From contig OY744464.1 in assembly GCA_963556145.1 (NCBI GenBank), positions 1,240,001 to 1,304,000 on the forward strand: a stretch of DNA of 64,000 nucleotides, given 5' to 3'. Under the pieces are notes generated by a model. The model saw nothing but the letters and a program-made list of their open reading frames with translations, had not been told where the DNA came from and did no database searches. The stretch's first letter is position 1. Every line of letters starts with the position of its first letter. Shown piece by piece: positions 1 through 10,817 of this stretch. A program made the position numbers and the translations under genes. Origin of the DNA: Hygrocybe punicea (Eukaryota; Basidiomycota; Agaricomycetes; Agaricales; Hygrophoraceae).

Positions 1-582
1 ACGAGTGCTTCCAGAGCCTGCCATATCTTCACGTCAGTACGATGACTTGCCTTGATGAACACAAATTTGCCTGAAGTCCACTCTCTCGGAGCTCATCATC
101 TTTTTGAACTGCTTTCAAAATCCCCGGAACGATATCTCCCAGTACAGGCGCAATTTGCAACACTGAATGTCTCGCCACAGCCGCCACGAGCTGCGAAGTT
201 GTGCATTGCTTTTCTACACTTGCCGAAGTGGTAAGATAGGGGTACACAAAGCATTTCAGAAGTCCCTCAAATAGCTCGGGTTGAGATGTTGGGATGAACG
301 GCGCGAGGGTGATGATGGCACGTTTTCGAACAACCGGACGTTGGTGGGCCAACAAAGGAGCTAGAATGGTTAGTGGTTGTGGGTTTAAAGTGGTGCTGGA
401 TAGGTTGGAGGGGAATCGGCTGATTAGGATGGACAGAATAGAGAGGGTTTCAATCAGTGTTTCAGGTGGGGTATCTGGCTGTAATGGTGTTATATTAGTT
501 GAGGACTGCCGAACGTGGTGGAAACAATACATACATTGGATACTTGTGCAAGAAGTTTGGGTGTTAACTTGGTGCATGCCAT
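1..582 (-). pseudogene. CAND1/TIP120-like HEAT-repeat protein, downstream part of a split gene
   Basis: Exons on the minus strand at 582-535, 478-71 and 17-1, running off the window. The translation keeps the CAND1 N-terminal HEAT pattern, notably RPVVRKRAIITLAPF and KDDELRESGLQ, followed by ALEAL after the next splice. CAND1 is a cullin-binding exchange factor for SCF ubiquitin ligases. Introns are 534-479 (GTATGT...CAG, branch CTAAT) and 70-18, which starts with GC rather than GT and has a CTGAC branch. Immediately upstream in gene order the coding sequence is cut by the LTR of a 7.3-kb element, and the preceding codons reappear at 7977-7923. A full-length product is therefore not expected. 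Family assignment rests on motif recognition; the truncation is directly visible. Confidence 0.75.
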
Positions 583-1489
583 TGTAGATGCGGGTTCTGT
601 GTGGCTTTGGAACTATATAAAGAAATATATAAAGATCCTAACCTGTGGGTGTCAGCGTAGAAGTGACTGGATAAGTCAGTGTCGGGAATAGTAGTAAAAA
701 AAAGGGATTGTTAGTAAAAGTAAAGCTGCCGCGTAAAACTGGACTAATAACGACGAATCCGGCGATGAACGGAGTGAAAACGGACAAATAATGAAGAACC
801 CGACGATGCCGACGATGTCGGGTACGGCGGGTCGGGTCGGGTCGGGTCGGGTCGGAAACAATGAACGAATATATGGGAACAACGATAAAAACGACGAAGT
901 GGACTATAAAAAGCTAAGGGTCTACATGGACGAGCATTTGAAGGGATTAAAATGGTTCTGACTATGAGGGAAACGGGGACTAATGGTATCTCTTTTTTGT
1001 ACGGTCATCGGGGACCGTTTTTATAGTACATGAGTGTGTAGCTACTTTCGGACATGTCTACTTCAGCCGATAGAAACTACAAAGAAACACTGGAATGGGG
1101 AAGTGGAAAGGGGGGTTGCAAAGCAATGAAGACAGGAAAGTGGAGGGGAAAACGAATATCCATGAAAAAGATTGGAAAAGTCCTACATATCTCCGAAAGG
1201 ATGAGGGGATGCATAAATAAGGTAAATCCGAAGTCGGGGATTGAGTCCGAAGAGATCCATCTCCTGGAATTGGAACTCCGAGGCGTTTGAGGCTGCCAGA
1301 TTTAGCCCAAAAGCGGCCGTCACAAAGCGGCATGTGTCGGGTTACGTCGGTCACGTCACGTCACGTCACGTCACGTCACGTCACGTCGGGTTACGTCGGG
1401 TTTGAATGCAAGTCGAATGGTGGCATCGGGTTGGTCCAGATTCGTGATATATCGATGATACGGACTCAGAGGGACGTCGACCCTCTACA
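583..1489. repeat. LTR, left copy
   Basis: Direct repeat of 7016-7922 with about 20 substitutions and no length change. It contains two adjacent TATATAAAG motifs near 612-632, a GTCGG-type microsatellite around 830-856, a run of TCACG units around 1355-1387, and TATA-like boxes in both orientations (near 905 on plus, near 1020 on minus). Confidence 0.9.
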
Positions 1490-2017
1490 TCTCCAGGGTA
1501 CTTTAAATAAAGACCATCCCTGGTCGATACTACGTGGACTCGGGACTCGGATGCGTGAGATGAGGCCGACGTGGTGGTCGTGGAATCGGGTTCGACGGGA
1601 TGAGGCGGGTTGTGGACAATGCGAAGGGGGAGAGTGGATGGTGACTAGCAGAACTCGATGGACGGTCAGAGGCCGAGAGCGGCGAATGGGGAACGAAATG
1701 AGTGAAGCCGGTGTCGAGGAAAAAGGAAACAAAGTACATAGAACCAGAGGAAAAGGGAACTGAGCGGAAATGAAAGAAGAAATGAAAAGCTACAAAAACG
1801 GGACAAATGGAGAGCAGAAACACAAAATAGATGAGAAAATAAATAAATGTCGGGTATCGGAAAGAGGGGACACGATAGAAATCAAGTTGGGATAAAACTA
1901 AACATGACATAGGATTGGGGGCAGGTGACGGAAACGGTGAAGGCATGAGCGGAAACACGTAGGGCATAAGCGGAAATGACATAGGGCACAAGCGGAAACG
2001 ACATAGGGCACAAGTGG

Positions 2018-2173
2018 TGGAGTGGGTCCGAGGCTGCTCAGACATGAAAGGGGAAGCAACAACCAAATCAGATAGGATATCGTAAGATAGACTAAGACTA
2101 AGACAGGAAATCCTACATAAGGGATCCAACTGTGAGACCTAAGTCACGTGATGGACCAGGCACAACTACTCCA
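2018..2173. repeat. Terminal direct repeat of nested element, left
   Basis: Matches 3582-3736 with a handful of substitutions and one base of length difference. The ends form the inverted repeat TGGAGT/ACTCCA. Confidence 0.85.
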
Positions 2174-3581
2174 AGTGCCCCCCTTCTCTGTAGTGACGCC
2201 CTCGTCACTAGCAAGAGACAAACAAAACCAAAAGGGCAGAAGGAAACTGAAAGGGTTGGAAGAAAAGCAGAAAATGTAAGGAGAACAGGAAGAGCATGAA
2301 GAAAAGGAGAAGGTGTGGACTAGTCTACTCCAGATGGATCTAACAATGGTGGATCATGGTGAAAAAAAGGTGGGGAAATACTGGTAGAATGTGGAAAAGG
2401 AAGCGGCACGGCATGGCGCGGGGCCAAGGGGTGAATCCTTGGGCATGGGTCGACGCGAGGGGACGCGGGGCCACCATATGATGCGTGGGCGAGGCCGCGA
2501 ACGCGAACGCTTGGGGTACGGCCGTCGTGGTACGTCGCGTGGGTGGGGCCATGGCCATGGGGGCGGGGCGGATGGATTCGCGTCGTTGAGTACGCGGTTG
2601 GGGGTCGTCGTATCGCGGGGATGGGCCATTGTGGTGGTGCGTGGACTCGTGAGGGTGTGGAACGTGGGGCCGTGTGTGTATAAACGGGGTATGAAGGGGC
2701 GGGGTGTACCGTTCGCGCTGGGCCAGTTTTGCCACTTGGTACTGGCGTGGAGGCAGTCGATTGCGTTGGGAATGGTCGTGTGGGCCCGTAAAACGAGTTG
2801 ATGTGGGGCTCGCGGCTACGTGCGTATGTGGAGCGTCGTCGCATGCCGTTGGACGGGGTGGTACGCGTCGTTAGCGTGCACATGGGTTTTTGGGGTAGCG
2901 CGAGGACGGCAGACGCGAGTGAGCTTGCGCGGACGTGTTGTGTTGGGCCCATGGGATCGAGGAAGAAGGTGCCGGCGCGGGCGAGGAGCGTTAACTGATG
3001 TGATGACGTGGCGGGCGGACGACGCGGCAAAGGATGGTTGGGGGTGGGAACGGGGTTGGTGAGGACAGCGCAGGTTAGGACGGGGTAGGTGGGGCTTTCG
3101 TGCAAATGCGGGGGTACCGTGAGTGTCTGTGTGTTAATTAGCGTACCTGTGGGAGTCCGAATGTAAAACGGGAGGTCGAAGATGGGGACGGTGAGATCGA
3201 GGGCGCGTCTTGCTGCGCGACGGCGTTGTTGGATTCGTCGTCCGGCTCGGCAACCTCGTGGAGGTCTTGTAAGGAGCGTGGGGTGCCGTAGTTGGGCGTG
3301 GTTGGTCGGGTTTTTGGTGGGCGAAGCTGGTGACGTGGCTGCGCGAAGTCGTGAGGGTGGTCGCGGGGCGTGTAGCAGGATACGAACGAGGTACTGGGGC
3401 TTTCGGAGACTGTCTTCTGTGGGGTTTTTCATGGGGGTGCTGCGGGGAATCGCGCGGGTGGGGTCTCGGGGGGGTTCTCTGTTCTCGAAAAATCACTGGA
3501 TCTGTGCAAAAGTCTTGGTGCGAGTGGAATGTGGTGGTCTCGTCTAGCTGCGTGGGTCGAATCGTGCTCTCATCACCACGA

Positions 3582-3736
3582 TGGAGTGGGTCCGAGGCTG
3601 CTCAGATACGAAAGGGGAAGCAACGACCGAATCGGATAGGATATCGTAAGATAGACTAAGACTAAGACAGGAAATCCTACATAAGGGATCCAACCGTGAG
3701 ACCTAAGTCACGTGATGGACCAGGCACAACTACTCC
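3582..3736. repeat. Terminal direct repeat of nested element, right
   Basis: Right partner of 2018-2173. The same internal landmarks (CCGAGGCTGCTCAGA, GGAAATCCTACATAAGG, CACGTGATGGACCAGGC) occur in the same order. Confidence 0.85.
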
Positions 3737-4926
3737 AGCGGAAACGACAGCGGATGACAAAATGATGTAGTTAGGGTCGGCGGCTTCGGTGGCTGTGTCA
3801 ACGGGTGGCGGAAACGGTGGCATAGGCTGCGGAAACCATAAAACGATAAGCTTGGTGACGTGGGCATAGAGATACGAAGACGACGGTAAACATGATATGA
3901 CGACGGCGGAGGTTCGATATGATGACAACAGAGGTTCGATAGACGGTGGCGGAGGTTCAATATGTCAATACTAATATGGGGGCGATAATCAACCAATGTG
4001 ATATCAGCCTCATACTAGGCGGTTCAGCACCGGCTTGGACCCGTGGGGAAGCATTCTCCCCCATGGAACTGAAATATAAAGTCGGGTGGGGTGGGAATCA
4101 AAGCCGAGACAGGGAACATTGTGTCTGGGTTGAAATGGTGGCGGAAATGGTGGGTCATGGAAAGTGGAGAGCGATGTCAATGGGTGGAATGCGGGTGCAT
4201 GAGCGGATGAGTTGGGTGCGTGGGGAACGAGTGAAGCGGTGCGTCAGGTTCGTAAGCGGGTGCGGCGGGTTCGTAAGCGGGTTCGTTGGGTGCGACGGAT
4301 TCATAAGCGGGTGTGTCGGGTACGTTGGGTGTATTATGCGGGTGCCGGGTGTGTCGGGAACGAGTGTATTTCTTTTTATCTTTCTTTTATCTCTGACGTT
4401 TTTCTTTCTTTTTATTTATTTAATCTATCTATGTATATATTTCTTATGCCGATGGATGGTGAGGGGTTTTCGTAGGGTCGGGTTTAGTGGGTACGGGGGT
4501 ACAAAGGTGGCGGGTATGGGATGTGAAACCGGAACCGGAACCAGATGCTCGAATCGAGCACTGGTGCTCGAATTGAGCCAGAACCGGAACTGGATGCTGC
4601 TGGATCGTTGGGAACACGTCCAGGTTTGTAGTCGGGTGTTGGCTTTGTCGAAATGCGGTGGTGGCGTTATGTCGGGTGTCAGGTAGGTTGGGAACGGGTT
4701 GGAGGGCGGGTGTTGGGTCTGACGTCGGGTGCATATGGTGACGACGATGGGGCTAGGTCGCTGGCGGGGGCGGCATGGACATTGTAGGGCATTGGGTCTG
4801 TGCTTCGGGTGCCTTTGACATGATCTGGGCGATCTGGGTGGTGGATCCGACAACGCGGGCATCTTGACTAGCGGAGGGATTCGTTCTTGGGCGACGGAGG
4901 CGAACACGGGACTGCGCGGGGTCGAC

Positions 4927-6100
4927 CGTGGTTACGTACGGCCGTTCGAAGTGGCGAAAGGTCGGGGAACGGGTAACAATTGGTCGAGGTTGGGGTGTAG
5001 AGTGAGGTTCAAGATGTGGGTCGACGGCGTGGACTGGGGCGGAACGTGGGGCGGCGTGACGTGGATCGTGGTTGCACGGGGTCGTTCGAGGTGGCGAGAG
5101 GTCGGGCGAGCGGGACATGGGTGGTCGAGGGAAGCGGGTAACGGGATAGGGCGACATTGGGCGACGGAGACGGATGACGTGAGCGGACTAGGACCGAATG
5201 TGGGGTTGTGAGATGTAGATCATGGTTGTGTGGGGTCTGTCGAGGTTGCGGGAGGCCGGGGGGCGAGAGATGGGTGATCGAGGTTGGGGGTCGACGTGGG
5301 GTGACGTGGCGGCTCGCGTGGGATGAAGAGGGTCGAGGGCGGACTCGTTTGGGACGGATGAGGGCCATGCTGAGGTGCAGGGGCGTGAGTGTGGGTGTGG
5401 GGGCTAGCATATGTGGTGGTCATTGGCCTCGGATGGGACACGCGGTGGTAGGCTGTTTGGTGACGTGGCGCAGCGTTGACAGCTCAAGGGCAGCAAGGAC
5501 GGCTTGTACGGGCTCGCGAGGGACGATGTGGGGTGCCGGGAGCTGGTACAAGGCGGCAGGTGGTTCAACGAGGGTGTGAACGGCCGGGGGCGTTGAGTAG
5601 ATGGGAGTATCAAACGGGTTCGCGTGACGTGGCGTTGGGGACTCGACAACGGCAGGGGCGGCTCGTACGGACTTACGAGGGATGCTGTGGGGTTGTGGGA
5701 TGTTGTACAAAGTGGCGGGTAGTCCAACGAAGGCGTGAGCGGCCGGGGATGTCGAATATGGCGGGGGCAAGAAGGATGACGTGGCAACGGCGTGGGGCAT
5801 CGATAACGACGAAGACGGCTCATGAGGGCTCGCGACTGGTGTCATGGGACTCTGGGAAGCGGTGCGAGGCGACGGGGGTGTCCAACGAGGGGCATGAACA
5901 ACCGGGGATCTCGACTTGGCTGGGGCATGAAGCAGGGTGATGTGGCACGGTGTGGGGTATCGATAACGGCGAGGATGGCTCGTGAATGCTTGCGAAGGGC
6001 GCTGTGGGGACCCGGGAAGCCTGTACAGGCACGTAGGACGCGGTCTGTGGATGCAGGACGCGTGGTGACGAGAGGGAACCGACAATGGTGGCATTTTCGA
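4927..6100. repeat. Degenerate tandem repeats inside the large LTR element
   Basis: Units of about 135-160 bp recur with heavy divergence. One set starts near 4927, 5063 and 5219 (ATCGTGGTT...GTCGAGGT...GGTCGAGG). A second starts near 5462, 5625 and 5785 (GTGACGTGGC...GGCTCGTACGGGCT...). In the minus-strand frames they show as repeats around short Pro-rich segments, so the long frames here are at least partly a product of tandem duplication. Confidence 0.6.
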
Positions 6101-7015
6101 GACGGCGTGGGCACAGGTGCTAGGTATGCGTCGTGGCTTGTATCCGGGGATGATGGCGAGTCCGTAGATGCGAACACGGGGTGATCGGGCATGAAATGGG
6201 GGTGGACGCGCTGGGACTGGTCGAGAACGGAGTTTTGCTGAATGCTGACGTGGGGTTCTGGTAACTGCGCGGGTCCATACGCTGGGGACGGGTCCGGGCT
6301 TGCCACTGGGGACAATGGCGAGTCCGTAGACGAGAACGGGGGCCAAACGGGGGCGGATACGGTTGGACACATCGAAAACCGCGTTTGAACGCGTTTTTCT
6401 GCACGGTTATCCCGGAAACGGCGAGGATGGGCGTACCTGGGGGTGCACAGGCTAAACCCGTTGCACGGTGGGCATTTTCCTTGTGCTTCGTGGCTTATTT
6501 CATCTCTGTTTCGTGTGTTACGCGTAAACGGCGGTCCTTCGCGGTCGTTGGGGCTGTTTTGGAGCTTTCCGGACATGGATTTTCGAGTGGAATCGGTGGG
6601 GCGTGGGTTTCCGAGTATGTTGGGGTTGTAAAACGAGTGTGGGGGGTGGATGTGACGGGGATCGAGCTGTTGAGTCGACAAATGAGGGTGTAGCGGGTCG
6701 TGGCTGTGCAAGTTTCCTAAAGCGGTAAACGGCCGTTGGGTCGGCCACACAAGAGCGGGTTCGAAGTCGTTAGTGAAACTGAACAATCGTAGTCGTTAAA
6801 GAAGGGAAAATATTGTGAGAATCAAACCCAAATGATGGTGTGGTAGTTGGCGATTGGATGTCGAAGCGTTGGGTGTCGAATGTAAAGAAGTCGGGTAACG
6901 GGTGTCGGATGTGTAGACTGCTGCGGCAAGGCTTGTTTCGAGATGACAAAAGGAAATGAAGGACTATGGAATGAATGTTTCTTGACACTGAATTATCCTC
7001 ATGGTGGGCTCCAGA

Positions 7016-7922
7016 TGTAGATGCGGGTTCTGTGTGGCTTCGGAACTATATAAAGAAATATATAAAGATCCTAACCTGTGGGTGTCAGCGTAGAAGTGAC
7101 TGGATAAGTCAGTGTCGGGAATAGTAGTAAAAAAAAGGGATTGTTAGTAAAAGTAAAGCCGCCGCGTAAAACTGGACTAATAACGATGAATCCGGCAATG
7201 AACGGAGTGAAAATGGACAAATAATGAAGAACCCGACGATGCCGACGATGTCGGGTACGGCGGGTTGGGTCGGGTTGGGTTGGGTCGGAAACAATGAACG
7301 AATATACGGGAACAACGATAAAAACGACGAAGTGGACTATAAAAAGCTAAGGGTCTACATGGACGAGCATTTGAAGGGATTAAAATGGTTCTGACTATGA
7401 GGGAAACGGGGACTAATGGTATCTCTTTTTTGTACGGTCATCGGGGACCGTTTTTATAGTACATGAGTGTGTAGCTACTTTCGGACATGTCTACTTCAGC
7501 CGATAGAAACTACAAAGAAACACTGGAATGGGGAAGTGGAAAGGGGGGTTGCAAAGCAACGAAGACAGGAAAGTGGAGGGGAAAACGAATATCCATGAAA
7601 AAGATTGGAAAAGTCCTACATATCTCCGAAAGGATGAGGGGATACATAAATAAGGTAAATCTGAAGTTGGGGATTGAGTATGAAGAGATCCATCTCCTGG
7701 AATTGGAACTCTGAGGCGTTTGAGGCTGCCGGATTTAGCCCAAAAGCGGCCGTCACAAAGCGGCATGTGTCGGGTTACGTCGGTCACGTCACGTCACGTC
7801 ACGTCACGTCACGTCACGTCGGGTTACGTCGGGTTCGAATGCAAGTCGAATGGTGGCATCGGGTTGGTCCGGATTCGTGATATATCGATGATACGGACTC
7901 AGAGGGACGTTGACCCTCTACA
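7016..7922. repeat. LTR, right copy
   Basis: Same length and ends as the left LTR. Most differences are C/T or G/A at CpG positions; for example the GTCGG run of the left copy is partly GTTGG here. Confidence 0.9.
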
Positions 7923-7977
7923 CCGTCGCGGCAATCTTCCCATCTGGCGGTAGCTCGGCAGTGATGGTCTTCAACGC
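7923..7977 (-). pseudogene. CAND1/TIP120-like exon on the far side of the LTR insertion
   Basis: The minus strand reads ALKTITAELPPDGKIAAT, matching the conserved CAND1 segment just before the part encoded at 582-1. Ignoring one extra base, joining 7923 to 581 restores a continuous reading (A-T-V-A-C-T-K), so the element interrupts an exon. Upstream of 7977 the frame meets a stop within about 20 codons and I see no further CAND1 exons. The gene may already have been a fragment, or an intron acceptor lies at 7978. Confidence 0.7.
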
Positions 7978-8025
7978 TATGGTATGACTCAACTAAAGAA
8001 ATTTGCTTTCGGCCGTGGCAAGCTG

Positions 8026-8099
8026 GAAGCGCTTCAAGCTCAAGCCCAAGCTCTAGATCTAGCTCAAGGCCTTGGCCTCAAGCTTCATCATGATGAAGC
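8026..8099. repeat. Cluster of four perfect palindromes
   Basis: GAAGCGCTTC (8026-8035), CTAGATCTAG (8053-8062), CAAGGCCTTG (8065-8074) and the 18-bp GCTTCATCATGATGAAGC (8082-8099) lie within 74 bp. They sit in an alternating CAAGCTCAAGCCCAAGC background beside the CAND1 breakpoint. Confidence 0.9.
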
Positions 8100-8368
8100 C
8101 AAGTTCACCGTTTCAACGTCGCGCAGGATAGAGCGTACTCTTTGGATTGCCGTGGATGATCATCGAGGGGTCAGGTAGTGTCCGAAGAGGCACGAGCGAG
8201 TGAGTTTTGTGAGTTTGTTGTCAGTCGCACTATTACTGATTTAAAGTAAACTCCGATTTTTTCTTTCTTTTCCCCCATCAGACTAAGACATTACTACCTT
8301 CGTCAGATCTGCGCTGTTTCTAGTAGTTTCTCGCCTACTCAGTATTCCAACCATTTCTATCTTGTCCT

Positions 8369-8657
8369 ATGTCATTCAACCGCGCTCAACATATCCAGAT
8401 GAACGCCTGCACCCTGAATGACTTCAGAGGTGATCAATTTAATATCAGTAAGTCCGAGTCCCATTACCCCGGAATGAAACCATACTGACGGATTCATAGC
8501 GATCGGCCGGCTACCAGACAATCAGTCTGAGGCGGGGCAAGAGAAACAGTGGCGAAAGGCGGCGGAAAGGCACGAAGCGCATTTGAAATGGGAAATCTAC
8601 CGTTTGAAACGGGAAATTAAGCTGTATGTTCTCATGTCCGTTTCTCTAAACGGATAG
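8369..8657 (+). CDS. Short ORF resembling the N-terminus of mushroom NACHT/NLR proteins
   Basis: Exons 8369-8447 and 8500-8657, with a 52-bp intron GTAAGT...TAG. The product is about 78 residues, beginning MSFNRAQHIQMNACTLNDF and containing FNITIG, followed by a Glu/Lys/Arg-rich helix. Many basidiomycete NACHT-NTPase genes begin in this way; that is recalled family knowledge, not a search result. No NACHT domain follows on this strand. It is either an orphan first part of an NLR gene or a short gene of its own. A further intron (GTATGT at about 8632) could extend it. TATA-like AT-rich and CT-rich sequence precedes it. Confidence 0.35.
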
Positions 8658-9042
8658 TTGACCCTCCCTGACAGTGTCTTATTTTTTTTCTATTCTCTCT
8701 TCATCCTGCTCTTGCTTCTTATTTCAAGGTTGTGGCAGATGTTTTGAGGTACAATAAATGATCCCTTGGCTTAATTTCTGCATGTCAACTCACTTCAGCA
8801 TTTGCTGAAGTTACTGTGAGTACAATGTATTTTAATTCACCAGCAGAGAAGTAACTGATCCAAAGGGATGGGCCGGAAAGTGATTATGAAATAGCAAAGC
8901 ATCAACATTTAAATTGACCAGGCGTCATTGGCCTAAACGCTGCCGCATTTAGATTAAAACTAAATCTGCACTCCTCGTCCCCTGTGCCCGTTCCGGCTCC
9001 CCATTCCGGCTCCCCTGCTCTCCAGTTGCCACCTGTTCTGTC

Positions 9043-10817
9043 TCACCACCCCCTCCCCAGCACTAGCACAGACGGCCACTCATACTCCCCCCACGCAATC
9101 CGCCTCCTCTCTGCCCACCCACCCTTCCCCTCCATCATCTCCCCCTCTGCTCTTTGCGCCTCACTATACCCATATCCCTGCCGCCCCAACAAACCTGGCC
9201 CCCCACGGATCCCCGTTCCTTCGCCTGCATCTGCGTCTACGCCATCCCCAAATGGCAATCACCGTACACAAACCGTGAACAGCACGACGCCACACGCCCA
9301 AGCGTCCATTGCATGTGCATCGTATCCGTGGCCAGCCATGACGAGCTCTGGAGTGGTGTAGGCCTCGCTGCCACAGCGGGTGCGTAGGCGAGGTGCATGG
9401 GGATCCACGAAACGCGCCAGTCCAAAATTGCCTAGCTGCGTCAATATGCGTGAGGATGGGGGCAATGAGGAGGATATCTGCATGTGCAGAGAAAAAATAT
9501 TAAGAGGGTGAATGTGATGGTAGAAACAAGATATGCTCACTTTCAAGCTTGATGTCACGGTGCATGAGCCCGACACTGTGCATCCATGCAACGGCACTAC
9601 AGAGCTCGCACCACATACGCTGGAGCGTGCTCTCGCTCAGGGCACCCCACGCACCATCGTTGTTGACGAGAGTGAGGAGGTCTCCACCAATGAGGTGGGG
9701 GAGCACGAGGACGTGGTGGGTCGACGTCGAGAACGCACCAAGGAGTGCCAGATGTGCGATGTACTGCAGCGCTGTCAGCCATTAGTAATCCCATTGGATA
9801 TAACACGAGTATTAAAAAATTCAAAGAAAAAAGGTGCGCACCCGGAGGACCTCCACCTCCCTGACGAACCCGACGCGCGTGCGGTCGCTGTTGCGGTCAC
9901 GATCTTGCTCGCGTGCCCTAGGCATTGTCTTGACCGCGACAAGCTGTGAGCCCACCCCTACATCCACCCTGCGAAGATCCGAACCGGATTCGGCGGACTT
10001 GGTGATGCCAAGTCCCTGGAGGGCCTCCACGACTGGAGTCGTGCCAGCAATGTGAGCACCTTTTGGATATGCCCCTACACGCGTCGTCGGCGAGCCAGAC
10101 ACTGCTGAACGCGCCCTGGCCAAGAGTACGCATGAGTATGAGAGTGATGTGGGGCGGGCCGACTGCCGGGGGTGTGAGAGGAAAGAATAGATCCGGGGAC
10201 GAGAGCAGAGTCCGGGTTCTCTGGATAATATACAGGGTCTATGGGTGGTGGAGGTGGTAGGGAGGCGGAGGTGGAAGTGGAAGATGGAGAAGACGAAAGA
10301 GAGGGAACCAGGGATGGTGGGCAGGGGGGGGACTCTGCGTCAAATGAGATAGGGGATGAGATGAGGAGGTGTTCAGTGTCAAGGTCGAGGAAGTCACGTT
10401 TATGTTAATGGAGATCGGTGGGGACGTCAATGGCGAGATCAGTGAGGTAGCGCAAGGGGAAAAGGTGAGAGAGAGCTGGGAGACATGTTGGGATTGTGAG
10501 AGACGCAGGATCTTGGTGGATGGGTACAGAGTCGAGGGAGGAGGATTTGTAGTGATGATGATTGGGTGGGGGCGCTGGCGAAGGGGGGCGGGTACTAAAG
10601 GGGCTTCCAAAAAATGCAGACGTCTTGCTTGAGGGCGTGCTCGGGATGCTGGAGGAGGGCCAGGCGATATGCACAGTGAGGGGATAGAGGGGAGAGACAA
10701 TACGGAGATGTCAGAGAAGGTGGAGGAGACAGATGGGGAGGTACCAAGGAGGGACAGGGCCCGGGAGAGTTGAGGGAGGGTGCTAGGGAGGACAGTGAGC
10801 GGGGGTGACATCCTCAA
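9043..10817 (-). pseudogene. Ser/Thr protein kinase, decayed
   Basis: Read on minus: a Ser/Pro-rich N-terminus (10817-10239), glycine loop LGQGAFSSVWLADD (about 10130), VAVK lysine (about 9925), an intron near 9838-9772, a catalytic loop HRDIKLES (about 9560), an intron 9545-9480, then NFGLARFVDP and CGSEAYTTPEL, DAWACGVVLFTV and a C-lobe ending GEYEWP. Lesions are a frame change between the glycine loop and VAVK, and an in-frame TGA at 9256-9258 where related kinases carry Arg before LPFG (CGA to TGA). The HRD-loop Asn is Ser and the DFG Asp is Asn, so catalysis would be impaired even without the stop. The fold is clear; the subfamily (CAMK-like) is a guess. Confidence 0.7.

Larger units (their letters stand above)
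2018..3736. mobile_element. Nested small LTR element (TRIM-like)
   Basis: Near-identical ~155-bp direct repeats at 2018-2173 and 3582-3736 begin TGGAGT and end ACTCCA. They flank a 1.4-kb interior. Outside the element, a short periodic sequence (AAGCGGAAACGACATAGGG-type units) is interrupted at the left edge and resumes at the right edge as GCGGAAACGAC. The flanking GTGG and GCGG could be a decayed 4-bp target duplication. The interior carries one long minus-strand Pro/Arg/Thr-rich frame (3432-2320) with no recognisable domain. A TGG-starting segment just inside the 3582 repeat, read on minus, may be a primer-binding site. Confidence 0.6.
583..7922. mobile_element. Large LTR element without recognisable gag-pol (LARD-like), inserted in CAND1-like gene
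   Basis: Bounded by two 907-bp direct repeats that begin TGTAGA and end TCTACA, the usual TG...CA LTR ends with a short inverted repeat. The 5.5-kb interior has no reverse transcriptase, integrase or protease motif that I can find in any frame. The longest frames are Pro/Ser/Thr-rich on the minus strand (6786-5842, 6370-5420, 3432-2320) and look compositional. A TGG-starting stretch two bases inside the 7016 LTR, read on the minus strand, could be a primer-binding site, which would make minus the sense strand; this is weak. No 5-bp target duplication is visible. It is probably a non-autonomous element mobilised by another family. Confidence 0.75.

Noticed and set aside
2320..3432. 370-codon minus-strand ORF
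   Set aside because: Pro/Arg/Thr-rich composition, overlapping long frames in other phases and no motif; treated as a by-product of the C-rich strand.
3545..3585. tRNA-like sequence (GGGTCGAATC...ATCACCA) next to the nested element
   Set aside because: T-stem pairing fails. A primer-binding site is the likelier explanation, and that is kept only as a possibility.
5420..6786. Two ~315-codon minus-strand ORFs in the large LTR element
   Set aside because: They overlap in different frames and follow degenerate tandem repeats; no gag, protease or RT signature.
7984..8178. 64-codon plus ORF beginning MTQLKKFAFGRGKLEAL
   Set aside because: Created by the palindrome cluster; no homologue and no clear promoter.
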